A DNA stretch of 64,000 bases from the NCBI RefSeq assembly GCF_943181405.1, contig NZ_CALPBY010000003.1, positions 558,001 to 622,000 on the forward strand, written 5' to 3'. Position numbers and translations under genes: made by a program. Below are positions 53,865 through 64,000 of the stretch, piece after piece. The notes beneath the pieces were generated by a model, which had not been told where the DNA came from, searched no databases, and saw nothing but the letters and a program-made list of their open reading frames with translations. Source of the stretch: Cellulosimicrobium sp. Marseille-Q4280. Lineage in GTDB: Bacteria > Actinomycetota > Actinomycetes > Actinomycetales > Cellulomonadaceae. Each line of letters begins with the position of its first letter. Within the stretch, counting starts at the first letter, position 1.

Positions 53865-54349
53865 GCACCACGAGCACCCACGAGACCGAGATCATCGTCC
53901 CGAAGGACGTCCCGACCGTCCGCATCGTGCGCGAGTTCGACGCGCCCGCGGAGAAGGTCTTCCGCGCCCACCTCGACCCCGAGGTGTTCGCCCGCTGGAA
54001 CGGCCCGCGGTACCTCTCGCAGCGCAACGAGCACTGGGACGTGCGCACGGGCGGCGCGTACCGCTACGTGCAGGTGGACCCCGACGGGAACGAGTACGCG
54101 TTCTTCGGGAGCGTCCACGAGGTGCGCCCGAACGAGCTCATCGTCCAGACGTTCACCTACGAGGGGTTCCCCGACGGCGTCTCGCTCGACCGGCTCCAGT
54201 TCGAGGACCTCCCGGACGGGCGCTGCCGTCTCACGGCGACGTCGCTCGTCGACTCGTTCGAGGGTCGCGACGGCTTCGTCGCGAGCGGCATGGAGGTCGG
54301 GATCCGGGAGGGCTACGAGCAGCTCGACGAGATCCTCGCCGAGGGCTGA
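53861..54349 (+). CDS. SRPBCC (AHSA1-like) domain protein
   Basis: 162 residues from ATG 53861. Single-domain START/Bet v1-like protein: VRIVREFDAPAEKVFRAHLDPEVFARWNGPRYLSQRNEHWDVRTGGAYRYVQ, then YAFFGSVHEVRPNELIVQTFTYEGFPDGVSLDRLQFEDLPDGRCRLTATSLVDSFEGRDGFVASGMEVGIREGYEQLDEIL. These proteins bind hydrophobic ligands; the ligand is unknown. It is co-transcribed with the ArsR gene. Confidence 0.92.
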   Translation: MSTTSTHETEIIVPKDVPTVRIVREFDAPAEKVFRAHLDPEVFARWNGPRYLSQRNEHWDVRTGGAYRYVQVDPDGNEYAFFGSVHEVRPNELIVQTFTYEGFPDGVSLDRLQFEDLPDGRCRLTATSLVDSFEGRDGFVASGMEVGIREGYEQLDEILAEG

Positions 54350-54377
54350 CACCGCGGCACGACAGCCCCCACGACGA

Positions 54378-54420
54378 CGGACGCGGCGCGACCCCCACCA
54401 GCGGGGTCGCGCCGCGTCCG
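54378..54420. terminator. Bidirectional terminator, 18-bp perfect stem
   Basis: Bases 54378-54395 pair perfectly with 54403-54420 around a 7-nt loop, between the converging SRPBCC gene and allB. Confidence 0.8.
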
Positions 54421-54451
54421 TGCGCGCGGGCGGGACCGGCGACCGGACGGG

Positions 54452-55831
54452 TCAGGCGTCGCCGCGTGCGAGCAGCCGACCGGTCGGGCGGTCGAAGGTG
54501 ATCTCCTCACCCCGCAGGTACGTCGCGACGACGGCGCCCGACAGCGCGCGGTCCGCGTACGGGGTGATGGGGTTCTTGTGGTGCAGGCGCGTCGGGTCGA
54601 CGACGAACGCCGTGTCCGGCTCGACGACCGCGAGGTCCCCGTCCCGGCCGAGGGCGATCTCGCCCTTGCGGCGCAGCCCGGCGATGCCGGCGGGCCGGGC
54701 CGACATCCACTCGACGACGCGTGCGAACGGGATGCCGCGCGTGCGCGCCTCGGTCCACACGATCGCGAGCCCGAGCTGCAGCGAGGACACGCCGCCCCAC
54801 GCCGTGCCGAAGTCCCCCGTCTCGAGCTCCTTGAGGTCGGGCGTGCTCGGCGAGTGGTCGGACACGATGCAGTCGATCGTCCCGTCGAGCAGGCCCTCCC
54901 AGAGCAGCTCGCGGTTGTCGATCTCCCGGATCGGCGGGCAGCACTTGAACTGCGTCGCGCCGTCGGGGATCTCCTCGGCCGCGAGCGCCAGGTAGTGCGG
55001 GCACGTCTCGACCGTGAGGCGGACCCCCTCGCGCTTCGCGCTGCGGATCATGGGCAGGGCGTCCGAGCTCGACAGGTGCAGCACGTGCGCGCGGGCACCC
55101 GTCCAGCGCGCCGTCTCGATGACCGCGGCGATCGCGACGTTCTCCGCGCCGCGGGGCCGCGACGCCAGGAAGACGTCGTAGTGGTCGCCGTGGGGCTTCG
55201 GCGCGCGGTCGATGGCACGCGAGTCCTCGGCGTGCACGAGCATGAGGCCGTCGAAGTCGGCGAGGACCCGCAGGTCCTCCTCGAGCTCGTCGGGCTCGAG
55301 GTAGCCGAACTCCTCGACACCCGAGTGCAGCAGGAAGCACTTGAACCCGAACACGCCGGCGTCCCACAGCGGACGCAGCTCGGCGCCGTTCCCGGGCACC
55401 GCGCCTCCCCAGAACCCGACGTCGACGAACGCCTGGTCGCGGGCGACCTTCTGCTTGAGCTCGAGCGCTGCGACGTCGACCGTCGGGGGGATCGAGTTGA
55501 GGGGCATGTCGACGATCGTCGTCACGCCGCCCGCGGCGGCGGCCCGCGTCGCGGACGCGAACCCCTCCCACTCGGTGCGGCCGGGCTCGTTGACGTGCAC
55601 GTGCGTGTCGACCAGGCCGGGGATCAGCACCTGGTCCGCCGTCAGCTCGACGACACGCCGCCCTTCCAGCCCGGCGCCGAGCGGCTCGATCGCCGTGATG
55701 ACGCCGTCGGTCACGGCCACCTCGCGCGGCTGCTCCCCCGACGCGACGAGCACGCGCTCGCCGCGCACGACGAGGTCCGGGACGCGGTCGGCCGCCGTCG
55801 CACCCCTGCCGGTCTCTTCACCCGTGCTCAT
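54452..55831 (-). CDS. allB: Allantoinase
   Basis: 459 residues from ATG 55831 (GGAGAG upstream). Cyclic amidohydrolase opening allantoin to allantoate. Metal ligands are in IPGLVDTHVHVNEPGRTEWEGFASATRAAAAGGVTTIVDMPLNSIPPT, FKCFLLHSGV (carbamylated lysine), AHVLHLSS, TVETCPHYLALA and CIVSDHSPSTPDLK. The NSIPPTVD block is allantoinase-like rather than dihydroorotase-like. It is last in hyi-glxR-gcl-allB, 82 nt after gcl. Confidence 0.95.
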   Translation of the reverse strand: MSTGEETGRGATAADRVPDLVVRGERVLVASGEQPREVAVTDGVITAIEPLGAGLEGRRVVELTADQVLIPGLVDTHVHVNEPGRTEWEGFASATRAAAAGGVTTIVDMPLNSIPPTVDVAALELKQKVARDQAFVDVGFWGGAVPGNGAELRPLWDAGVFGFKCFLLHSGVEEFGYLEPDELEEDLRVLADFDGLMLVHAEDSRAIDRAPKPHGDHYDVFLASRPRGAENVAIAAVIETARWTGARAHVLHLSSSDALPMIRSAKREGVRLTVETCPHYLALAAEEIPDGATQFKCCPPIREIDNRELLWEGLLDGTIDCIVSDHSPSTPDLKELETGDFGTAWGGVSSLQLGLAIVWTEARTRGIPFARVVEWMSARPAGIAGLRRKGEIALGRDGDLAVVEPDTAFVVDPTRLHHKNPITPYADRALSGAVVATYLRGEEITFDRPTGRLLARGDA

Positions 55832-55912
55832 CGCAACACTCTCCACTTCTCGTGACCGCGCCGCTCGCGCGGCGCTGTCACGTCTCGTCGTCCGGCCGTC
55901 GTGGTCCGTCGC

Positions 55913-57700
<1,788 letters not shown>

Positions 57701-57742
57701 GGTTCTCTCCTTGCTGGGGGTGACTTCGTCGTCGGTGTGGGG

Positions 57743-58633
57743 TCAGGAGTCGAGGCGTCCGGACAGGCGCTCGACGCCGCGGAGCAGGCCCGAGTGGTCG
57801 AGGTCGCCGTCGCCGTTGGCGAGGGCCGACCCCATGAGCTGCGCGACGAGCGCGCCGAGCGGTACGACGACGCCCTGCTCGCGGGCCGCGGCCGTGACGA
57901 TCCCGAGGTCCTTGTGGTGCAGCGCGATGCGGAAGCCCGGGGTGAAGGACTTGTCGATCATGTTCTGCTTCTTCTGGTCGAGGACCTTCGACCCGGCGAG
58001 CCCGCCGCCGAGCACCTCGAGCGCGCTGGGCAGGTCGACGCCGTACGCCTCGAGGAAGGCGACGGCCTCGGCGAGCGCCTGGATGTTGGCGGCGACGATG
58101 AGCTGGTTCGCGGCCTTGACGGTCTGACCCGAGCCGGTCGGGCCGACGTGGACGACCGTCTTGCCGACGGCGTCGAAGACCGGCCGCGCGGCCTCGAAGT
58201 CGGTGGCGTCGCCGCCGACCATGATCGACAGCGCGGCGTTCTTCGCGCCCGCCTCACCACCGGAGACCGGGGCGTCGAGGTAGCGCAGGCCGCGCTCGCG
58301 TGCGGCCTCGGCGAGACGGACCGTGACGTCGGGCCGGATCGACGAGAAGTCGATGACGAGCGTGCCCGGCTGGGCGTTGTCGAGGACGCCGCCCTCCCCG
58401 GTGAGGACCTGCTCGACGTCCGGGGAGTCGGGAACCATGACGGCTACGACGTCGGCGGACTTCACGGCGTCGGCGATCGAGCCGGCGGCGGTGCCGCCCG
58501 CCGCGACGAGCGGTGCGGTCTTCTCGGGGCTGCGGTTGTACCCCGCGACCTGGTGCCCGGCCTCCTGGAGGTGGACGGCCATGGGGCTGCCCATGATGCC
58601 GAGGCCGATGAAGGCGATGCTCTGCTTCGTCAT
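57743..58633 (-). CDS. glxR: 2-hydroxy-3-oxopropionate (tartronate semialdehyde) reductase
   Basis: 296 residues from ATG 58633 with AAGGAG upstream. NAD(P)-binding start IAFIGLGIMGSPMAVHLQEAGHQVAGYNRSPEK, then VIDFSSIRPDVTVRLAEAARERGLRYLDAPVSGGEAGA, and the catalytic lysine in GQTVKAANQLIVAANIQALAEAVAFLEAYG. It reduces the Gcl product to D-glycerate. 42 nt upstream of gcl. Confidence 0.95.
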   Translation of the reverse strand: MTKQSIAFIGLGIMGSPMAVHLQEAGHQVAGYNRSPEKTAPLVAAGGTAAGSIADAVKSADVVAVMVPDSPDVEQVLTGEGGVLDNAQPGTLVIDFSSIRPDVTVRLAEAARERGLRYLDAPVSGGEAGAKNAALSIMVGGDATDFEAARPVFDAVGKTVVHVGPTGSGQTVKAANQLIVAANIQALAEAVAFLEAYGVDLPSALEVLGGGLAGSKVLDQKKQNMIDKSFTPGFRIALHHKDLGIVTAAAREQGVVVPLGALVAQLMGSALANGDGDLDHSGLLRGVERLSGRLDS

Positions 58634-58715
58634 GTCGTGCTCCTTGCGTGCGGAAGGTCGAGGGAGGAGGCCGGGCGCGCCGGCTGCTGCGCTCGTCGGC
58701 GCTGGCCAGCGCTGG

Positions 58716-59531
58716 TCAGCGCTGGTCGGTGGGCAGCCAGGCGAACGGGTCGGCGGCATCGGTCTTGTACTCGAGACCGATCCAGCCGTCGTAGCCACCG
58801 GCGCGCAGGTCCTTGGTCCAGCGGTCGATCGGGAGGTCGCCCGTGCCGGGCTCGCCACGCCCGGGTGCGTCGGCGACCTGCACGTGGGCGATGCGGCCGC
58901 GGTAGGTCGACAGGGCGGCGTCGACGTCGTCGCCGTTGACGGACAGGTGGTAGACGTCGAACAGCAGGCCGACGTTCGTCTCGCCGTGGTCGGCCGCCAC
59001 GCGGTCGATGACGCGCACCGCGTCCGCCGCGGTCTTCAGCGGGTAGGCGGGGGCGCCGCTGACGGGTTCGACGAGCACCGTGCCGCCGATCCGTGCGACG
59101 GCTCGCGCCGCGAGCGCCAGGTTCTCCGCGCCGAGCTCGTCCTGCTCCTCCGGCGACACGCCTTCCTGGCGGTTGCCGTAGAGCGCGTTGAACGCGCGGC
59201 AGCCGGTGCGCTCGCCGATCTCGGTGACGACGTCGAGGTTGGCGCGCAGGTCCGCCGAGCGGGCCGGCCACGACACCAGGCCGCGGTCTCCCCCGGGCAT
59301 GTTCCCGGCGTCGAAGTTCAGGCCCGTGAGCTGGACGCCGGCCGCCTCGATCGCCCCGACGAGGGTGTCGACCTCGTCGCGCGACGGCGTCGGTGTCGCG
59401 AACGGCCACCACAGCTCGATGCCGCGGAAGCCCGCCGCAGCGGCGGCGGCCGGCCGCTCGAGGAGCGGGAGGTCGGTGAGCAGGATCGAGCAGTTGACGG
59501 TGTACCTCGGGTCGTCGGTCGCGTTCGTCAT
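58716..59531 (-). CDS. hyi: Hydroxypyruvate isomerase-like
   Basis: 271 residues from ATG 59531. TIM barrel of the xylose isomerase-like AP endonuclease family: YTVNCSILLTDLPLLERPAAAAAAGFRGIELWWPF, QLTGLNFDAGNMPGGDRGLVSWP, CRAFNALYGNRQEG, LVEPVSGAPAYPLKTAADAVRVI, VGLLFDVYHLSVNGDD, and HVQVADAPGRGEPGTGDLPI with metal ligands Glu/Asp/His. It interconverts hydroxypyruvate and tartronate semialdehyde in the glyoxylate route. First gene of the unit, with its promoter at 59582-59622. Confidence 0.93.
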   Translation of the reverse strand: MTNATDDPRYTVNCSILLTDLPLLERPAAAAAAGFRGIELWWPFATPTPSRDEVDTLVGAIEAAGVQLTGLNFDAGNMPGGDRGLVSWPARSADLRANLDVVTEIGERTGCRAFNALYGNRQEGVSPEEQDELGAENLALAARAVARIGGTVLVEPVSGAPAYPLKTAADAVRVIDRVAADHGETNVGLLFDVYHLSVNGDDVDAALSTYRGRIAHVQVADAPGRGEPGTGDLPIDRWTKDLRAGGYDGWIGLEYKTDAADPFAWLPTDQR

Positions 59532-59581
59532 CGTCGTCTCCCGGAGTGTCGGGCTCCACAGTGTCGCCGCCTTGCTACGAC

Positions 59582-59622
59582 TTCCGTTCTGCGGAACTTC
59601 TCTTCTGCTAGATGGAAGTCTA
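59582..59622 (-). promoter_or_regulatory. Promoter and palindromic operator of the hyi-glxR-gcl-allB unit
   Basis: TTCCG-TTCTG-CGGAA (59582-59596) is a perfect palindrome with a 5-nt spacer; ACTTCC/GGAAGT outer half-sites (near 59580 and 59614) extend it. On the minus strand a -10 TAGACT (complement of 59617-59622) lies just upstream, so the palindrome covers the early transcript. An IclR-type AllR-like regulator is a plausible binder by pathway; none is in the window. Confidence 0.55.
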
Positions 59623-59665
59623 GGCACTGCCGCGTCGTGCCGTCAATACCCGAGTCAAGAACCGG

Positions 59666-59702
59666 CGACGGCCGCTCCCGCACAGTGCGGAAGCGGCCGT
59701 CG
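59666..59702 (-). terminator. Terminator of the Ltp-type gene
   Basis: CGACGGCCGCT (59666-59676) pairs with AGCGGCCGTCG (59692-59702), with an inner CCGCAC/GTGCGG stem, 25 nt after the stop at 59727. Confidence 0.75.
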
Positions 59703-59726
59703 TTCGGGATGTGGGGACAGGCGAGG

Positions 59727-60575
59727 CTACAGACCGGTCGAACTCGCTCCGTGCTCGGCCTGTTCGGGCGTATAGCCCTCGAAGACAAGTTGATTGACGA
59801 GCCCAGACCGCGAGAAGGACATGAGGTCGAGGTAGTTTGCCGCACTCGCAGCGGCCTGGGCGTTCCAGTCGACACCGCCCTCAGCCTCCAGGCGAGCGAT
59901 ACCAAATTCAGCGTCCGCCGTGCTGAATCCCTCGAACTCGAGCTGGTTGACGAGGCCGGACCGGGAGAAGGGCATGACGTCGAGGTAGTTGACCGCCGAC
60001 CGATGTGCGTTCTGCTGCGCAACGCTCCCGATCCGGGCCGCCTCCGCAGCAGCCGCCTCTGCAGCAGCCGCTTCCTCAGCTACGCGCTGCTCCTCAGCCT
60101 TCCGCTCCTCTTCTGCCTGCGCTGCGGCTTCCGCCTCCTCCGCGGCCAGACGCTCCGCTTCTGCCTGCTCTTCAGCGGCGAGCTCCTCGGCGGTCTGCTC
60201 GTCTTCCGATTGGTCCTGCGTGACGACGGCCGCGGAGGCGGCGGAAGTGGGCCTTGGGTCAGTACCGTTCCCGCCGCTGAAGGCCACGATGGCGACAACG
60301 ATCGCCGCCAACCCGCCAACTCCGGTCAAGATCTTGTGGCGCGCAACCCAGGACGTCTTCGTCGGCGTCTCAGCGTTCGCGTCGGAATGCGACGACGCGG
60401 TCGACGCTACTGGCGAATCGGCCGCACTCGCTCCACCACTCGGGCTCTCCACCCAGAACTGCCAGCCGTGCGGTGCGGGCCCCCATGACGGATCCGGCCT
60501 CCAGTCGGTTGGGGGAGTCCAGCCAGCCGGGGGTGCGGGCCAGTTCGGCGGAGGATTGAAGCGAAAGGCGGTCAC
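59727..60575 (-). CDS. Ltp-domain membrane protein (host-surface lipoprotein family)
   Basis: 282 residues from GTG 60575 (GGAG upstream). The N-terminus is Pro/Trp-rich (FNPPPNWPAPPAGWTPPTDW, GPAPHGWQFWV), followed by a single membrane helix ILTGVGGLAAIVVAIVAF (about 82-100), an Ala/Glu-rich coiled coil (about 120-190), and two Ltp repeats, AVNYLDVMPFSRSGLVNQLEFEGFSTADAEFGIARL and AANYLDLMSFSRSGLVNQLVFEGYTPEQAEHG. The Ltp domain is known from a phage lipoprotein that blocks DNA injection and from bacterial surface proteins. This one lacks a lipobox. GC content and codon use look lower than neighbours. It interrupts the allantoin genes. Confidence 0.88.
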   Translation of the reverse strand: MTAFRFNPPPNWPAPPAGWTPPTDWRPDPSWGPAPHGWQFWVESPSGGASAADSPVASTASSHSDANAETPTKTSWVARHKILTGVGGLAAIVVAIVAFSGGNGTDPRPTSAASAAVVTQDQSEDEQTAEELAAEEQAEAERLAAEEAEAAAQAEEERKAEEQRVAEEAAAAEAAAAEAARIGSVAQQNAHRSAVNYLDVMPFSRSGLVNQLEFEGFSTADAEFGIARLEAEGGVDWNAQAAASAANYLDLMSFSRSGLVNQLVFEGYTPEQAEHGASSTGL

Positions 60576-60870
60576 GGTGACTCCATGAGTGGGACAAGAG
60601 ATTCGAGGCTAGGAGTTTGACATGCCGTGAAACCTCAAGTCCCTGAAGGCGAGCAAAATTCACCCCGAGGCCCACGGGTGAAAACTCTCCGATCCCTCTA
60701 CGCCAAAGGGTAAAGCTCCCGGTCTCCGTGGGAAGGCGAGTTGCATTTTCCGACACCTGCCCGACTTGTGACCACAGCCGCGTCACCTTGTCGTTTCGCC
60801 CGTCTTTCGTCGCGGGTACGACCATGCGAGGCTTCGCCGCTGACGCTTCTCCAGGGGTCAGATGTGCGTC
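60576..60870. other. Intergenic region upstream of the Ltp gene, no gene seen
   Basis: About 295 nt of lower GC than the surroundings, with several A/T-rich patches. It should hold the Ltp gene promoter, but I cannot fix a -35/-10 pair. A possible 151-residue frame here is discounted. Confidence 0.5.
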
Positions 60871-60900
60871 GGGCCCGGTCTCGCGCGCGAGACCGGGCCC
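60871..60900 (-). terminator. 30-bp perfect palindrome, terminator of allE
   Basis: Bases 60871-60885 and 60886-60900 are exact reverse complements (arms start GGGCCCGGTCTCGCG). It lies 28 nt past the allE stop and is followed by T-rich bases only on the plus strand. Confidence 0.75.
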
Positions 60901-60928
60901 TTCTCATGCCGACAGCACTTCCGGAGCG

Positions 60929-61756
60929 TCAGCGGCGGTCGAGCCGGACCTGCCGGTTGACGTCCTTGTAGAGCAGGTACCGGAACGGCTTGGGGCCGCC
61001 CGCGTAGCAGGCCTGCGGGCAGAACGCCCGGAGCCACATGAAGTCGCCCTCCTGGACCTCGACCCAGTCCCCGTTGAGGCGGTAGACGGCCTTGCCCTCG
61101 AGCACGTACAGCCCGTGCTCCATGATGTGCGTCTCCGCGAACGGGATCGACCCGCCCGGCTGGAACGTCACGATGTTGACGTGCATGTCGTGCGCGAGGT
61201 CCTCGGGGTCGACGAACCGTGTCGTCGCCCACGCGCCGTCGGTGTCGGGCATCTCGCGCGGCGTGACGTCCTGCTCGCGCGTGACGAACGACGTCGCGCG
61301 GTGCCCGGCGATCGGCTCGTACACCTTGCGCACCCACTGGAACGACGCCTTGGCGTCCGACCGGTTGTGCAGGCCCCACCGCTCCCCCGCCGCCAGGTAG
61401 GCGTAGCCGCCCGGCTCGAGCACGTGCTCGGCGCCGTCGAGCGTCAGCACCAGCGTGCCCTCGGTGACGAAGACGACCGACTGGACCGTCTCCTCGTCCT
61501 CGCCCTGGTCGGCGCCGCCTCCCGGCGCGACCTCCATGACGTACTGCGCGAACGTCGTCGCGAAGCCCTCGATCGGCCGCGCGAGCACCCACAGCCGCGT
61601 GGCCTCCCAGCCCGGCAGCTTGCTCGTGACGATGTCGCGCAGCACGCCGCGCGGGATCACCGTGTACGCCTCGGTGACGATCGCGCGGTCGGTGAGCAGC
61701 TCGGTCTGGCCGGGCAGGCCGCCCTGCGGCGTGTAGTACCGGGTGCTCTGGGTCAT
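60929..61756 (-). CDS. allE: (S)-ureidoglycine aminohydrolase
   Basis: 275 residues from ATG 61756 with GAGGAGAG upstream. Bicupin enzyme of allantoin breakdown, releasing ammonia from ureidoglycine to give ureidoglycolate. Features: YYTPQGGLPGQTELLTDRAIVTEAYTVIPRGVLRDIVTSKLPGW, TEGTLVLTLDGAEHVLEPGGYAYLAAGERW (first cupin), and VNIVTFQPGGSIPFAETHIMEHGLYVLEGKAVYRLNGDWVEVQEGDFMWLRAFCPQACYAGG (second cupin with Mn ligands Glu, His, His, Gln). 75 nt after the DUF6986 gene and probably co-transcribed with it and aceB. Confidence 0.96.
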   Translation of the reverse strand: MTQSTRYYTPQGGLPGQTELLTDRAIVTEAYTVIPRGVLRDIVTSKLPGWEATRLWVLARPIEGFATTFAQYVMEVAPGGGADQGEDEETVQSVVFVTEGTLVLTLDGAEHVLEPGGYAYLAAGERWGLHNRSDAKASFQWVRKVYEPIAGHRATSFVTREQDVTPREMPDTDGAWATTRFVDPEDLAHDMHVNIVTFQPGGSIPFAETHIMEHGLYVLEGKAVYRLNGDWVEVQEGDFMWLRAFCPQACYAGGPKPFRYLLYKDVNRQVRLDRR

Positions 61757-61830
61757 GTCTCTCTCCTCGGGGTCGTGACCGGCGTGGGCCGGCCGCACGG
61801 GTGCGGTGTACCGGTGGTGTGGCGTGCCCG

Positions 61831-63143
61831 TCAGCCCGCGACCGGCTGCGGGGCGTGGCCCGTGACGCGGACACGGTCCAGGCCGTCGCGGTCCAGCCCC
61901 GTCGCGGTCCGGACCTCGGCCTCCGTGAGCGCGCCGCAGTCGACGCCGCGCCCGAGGAACCAGGCCATCGCCTTCGCGGTGGCGGGCTCGTCGAGCACGC
62001 CGCCGCCGTCGGGAACGAAGCCCACGTAGGCCGCGAGGCGCGCGAGCGCCGCCGTGGCACCCTCCCGGTAGAACGCGTAGGTCGCGGCGAACCGGCTCGG
62101 GAGCTGGGCCGGGTGCAGGTCCCAGCCCTGGTAGTAGCCGCGCTCGAGCGAGCGCCGCACGAGCCGCCCGTGCAGGCGCCACGCGGCGTCGACGGCCTCG
62201 GCGTCACCGACGGGCAGCACGTTCGTGGAGCCGTCCGACAGGCGTACCCCCGTGCCGGCGACCGCGAGCTGCATGACCTGCTTCGCGTGGTCGGCCGCCG
62301 GGTGCTCCATCGACTGGTAGGCGGCCGCGATCCCGAGCGAGGCCGAGTAGTCGTACGTGCCGTAGTGCAGGCTCGTCACCCGGCCCGGGGCCGCGTGCAC
62401 GAGCCGCGCGACCGCGGCGGTGCCGTCCGCCGCGAGGATCGCCTGGGGCGTCTCGACCTGGACCTCGAACCGCAGGCTCCCGGGCTCGAGCCCGTTCGCC
62501 TCCTCGACGCGCTCGCACACGCGGGCCATCGCGACGACCTGCTCGGGCGCGGTCACCTTGGCGAGGGTGACGACGAAGCCCTCGGGCAGCCCGGCGAGTC
62601 CGCGCGCGCCGCGCTCGGCCACGAGCTCGGCGACGAACAGGACCGCCGTCCGTACGCCGCGCCGGCGCGTCGCCGCCTCGAGGCACTTGATGCGGATGCC
62701 GCTGAACGGTGTCGACGTGCCGTGCGCCTCCGACGCGGCGAGCGCACGCGCCGCGGCGACCACGGCGGCGTCCTCGGCGGCGTCGCCCTGGTCGCCGAAG
62801 CCGTCCTCGAAGTCGATGCGCAGGTCCTCTATGGCCTCCACGGCGAGCTTGGCCGTCACACGCTCCGTGACCGCCGCGGCGAGCACGGGGTCCTCGATGC
62901 CCAGGACGTCGACGAGCCGACGCACCCCGCCCGCCGCCTCGACGGCGGAGCGGGCCTCGGCGGCCCACTCGCCCGCGAGGCCGGCGGCGTACCGGTGGCC
63001 CGGGACGTAGACGGTGTGCACGGGCTGGCGCGAGGCGTCGTCTCCCGGGTAGCGCGCCTCGAGCTCCGCGTCCCAGGACCCGAGCAGGCCGTCGAGCGTC
63101 GCGTGCAGGGCCTCGACGTCGCCCTCGGTGAACCCGGCGGGCA

Positions 63144-63144
<1 letters not shown>
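61831..63144 (-). CDS. DUF6986 / HpcH-HpaI-like aldolase family protein
   Basis: 437 residues from ATG 63144, overlapping the aceB stop by one base (TGATG). A citrate lyase beta/HpcH-like barrel: AIEDLRIDFEDGFG, SGIRIKCLEAATRRRGVRTAVLF, FVVTLAKVTAPEQVVAM, LRFEVQVETPQAIL (metal Glu), RVTSLHYGTYDYSASLGIAAAYQSMEHPAADHAKQVMQLAVAGTGVRLSDGSTNVLPVG. This resembles malate synthase G/citramalyl-CoA-type folds and is commonly found beside malate synthase and urate/allantoin genes in actinobacteria. The reaction is unknown; a role in glyoxylate or ureidoglycolate metabolism is inferred from position. Confidence 0.85.

Positions 63145-64000
<856 letters not shown>

Noticed and set aside
54452-55831. Dihydroorotase
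   Set aside because: The NSIPPT block and the gcl-glxR-hyi context indicate allantoinase.
60370-60825. Possible 151-residue minus-strand gene upstream of the Ltp gene
   Set aside because: It overlaps the N-terminus of the Ltp gene, has no ribosome binding site and no recognisable domain.

Overview
The window is very GC-rich, densely packed chromosomal DNA with many GTG starts, 4-bp ATGA/GTGA gene overlaps and actinobacterial -10 boxes of the form TANNNT. Gene content (two large modular secreted GH92 mannosidases, an ABC sugar importer without its own ATPase, a DUF3516 helicase, an actinobacterial-type ilvBNC attenuator) points to an actinomycete, most likely Micrococcales near Cellulosimicrobium/Promicromonosporaceae. 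The genus is inference. I saw no rRNA, tRNA, insertion sequence, prophage or CRISPR array. The genes at both window ends are cut.

Layout: 1-9.6 kb holds a partial YdeI-like gene and two consecutive secreted GH92 alpha-mannosidases behind a promoter whose -35 box sits in a LacI-type palindrome. 9.7-16.8 kb is housekeeping: a DUF3516 helicase, two GNATs, a VIT1-like transporter, a YbaK deacylase, YccF and YggS. 16.9-24.1 kb is a six-gene operon on the minus strand (binding protein, two permeases, NagZ-like GH3, AnmK, MurQ) that looks like a self-contained uptake and catabolic route for muropeptide-derived amino sugars, with a repeated operator around its -10 box. 24.3-25.9 kb contains a lipoate ligase family gene flanked by two unusual repeat blocks.

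25.8-37.1 kb and 44.3-48.8 kb carry branched-chain amino acid synthesis: cimA, ilvE, leuB, ilvC, ilvN, ilvB and two different ilvD genes. ilvB is preceded by a classic leader peptide (core ILLVVL) and a terminator. cimA is preceded by a second short leader (LVSQLIIE) and its own terminator, which I consider the most interesting regulatory find. Between these blocks lie a ROK regulator, an ASCH protein, an ABC exporter, a GH13 alpha-glucosidase, a DUF4037 protein, a PhhB-VOC fusion and a phosphopantetheinyl transferase.

49-54.4 kb has a DoxX-like protein, a GNAT, a POT peptide transporter, a photolyase and an ArsR/SRPBCC pair with a doubly operated promoter. 54.4-64 kb is an allantoin/glyoxylate module: hyi-glxR-gcl-allB in one unit and aceB-DUF6986-allE in another, separated by a lower-GC Ltp-type membrane protein. 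Together these would take allantoin nitrogen and carbon through ureidoglycine and glyoxylate to glycerate and malate. allC, allA and the regulator are not in the window.
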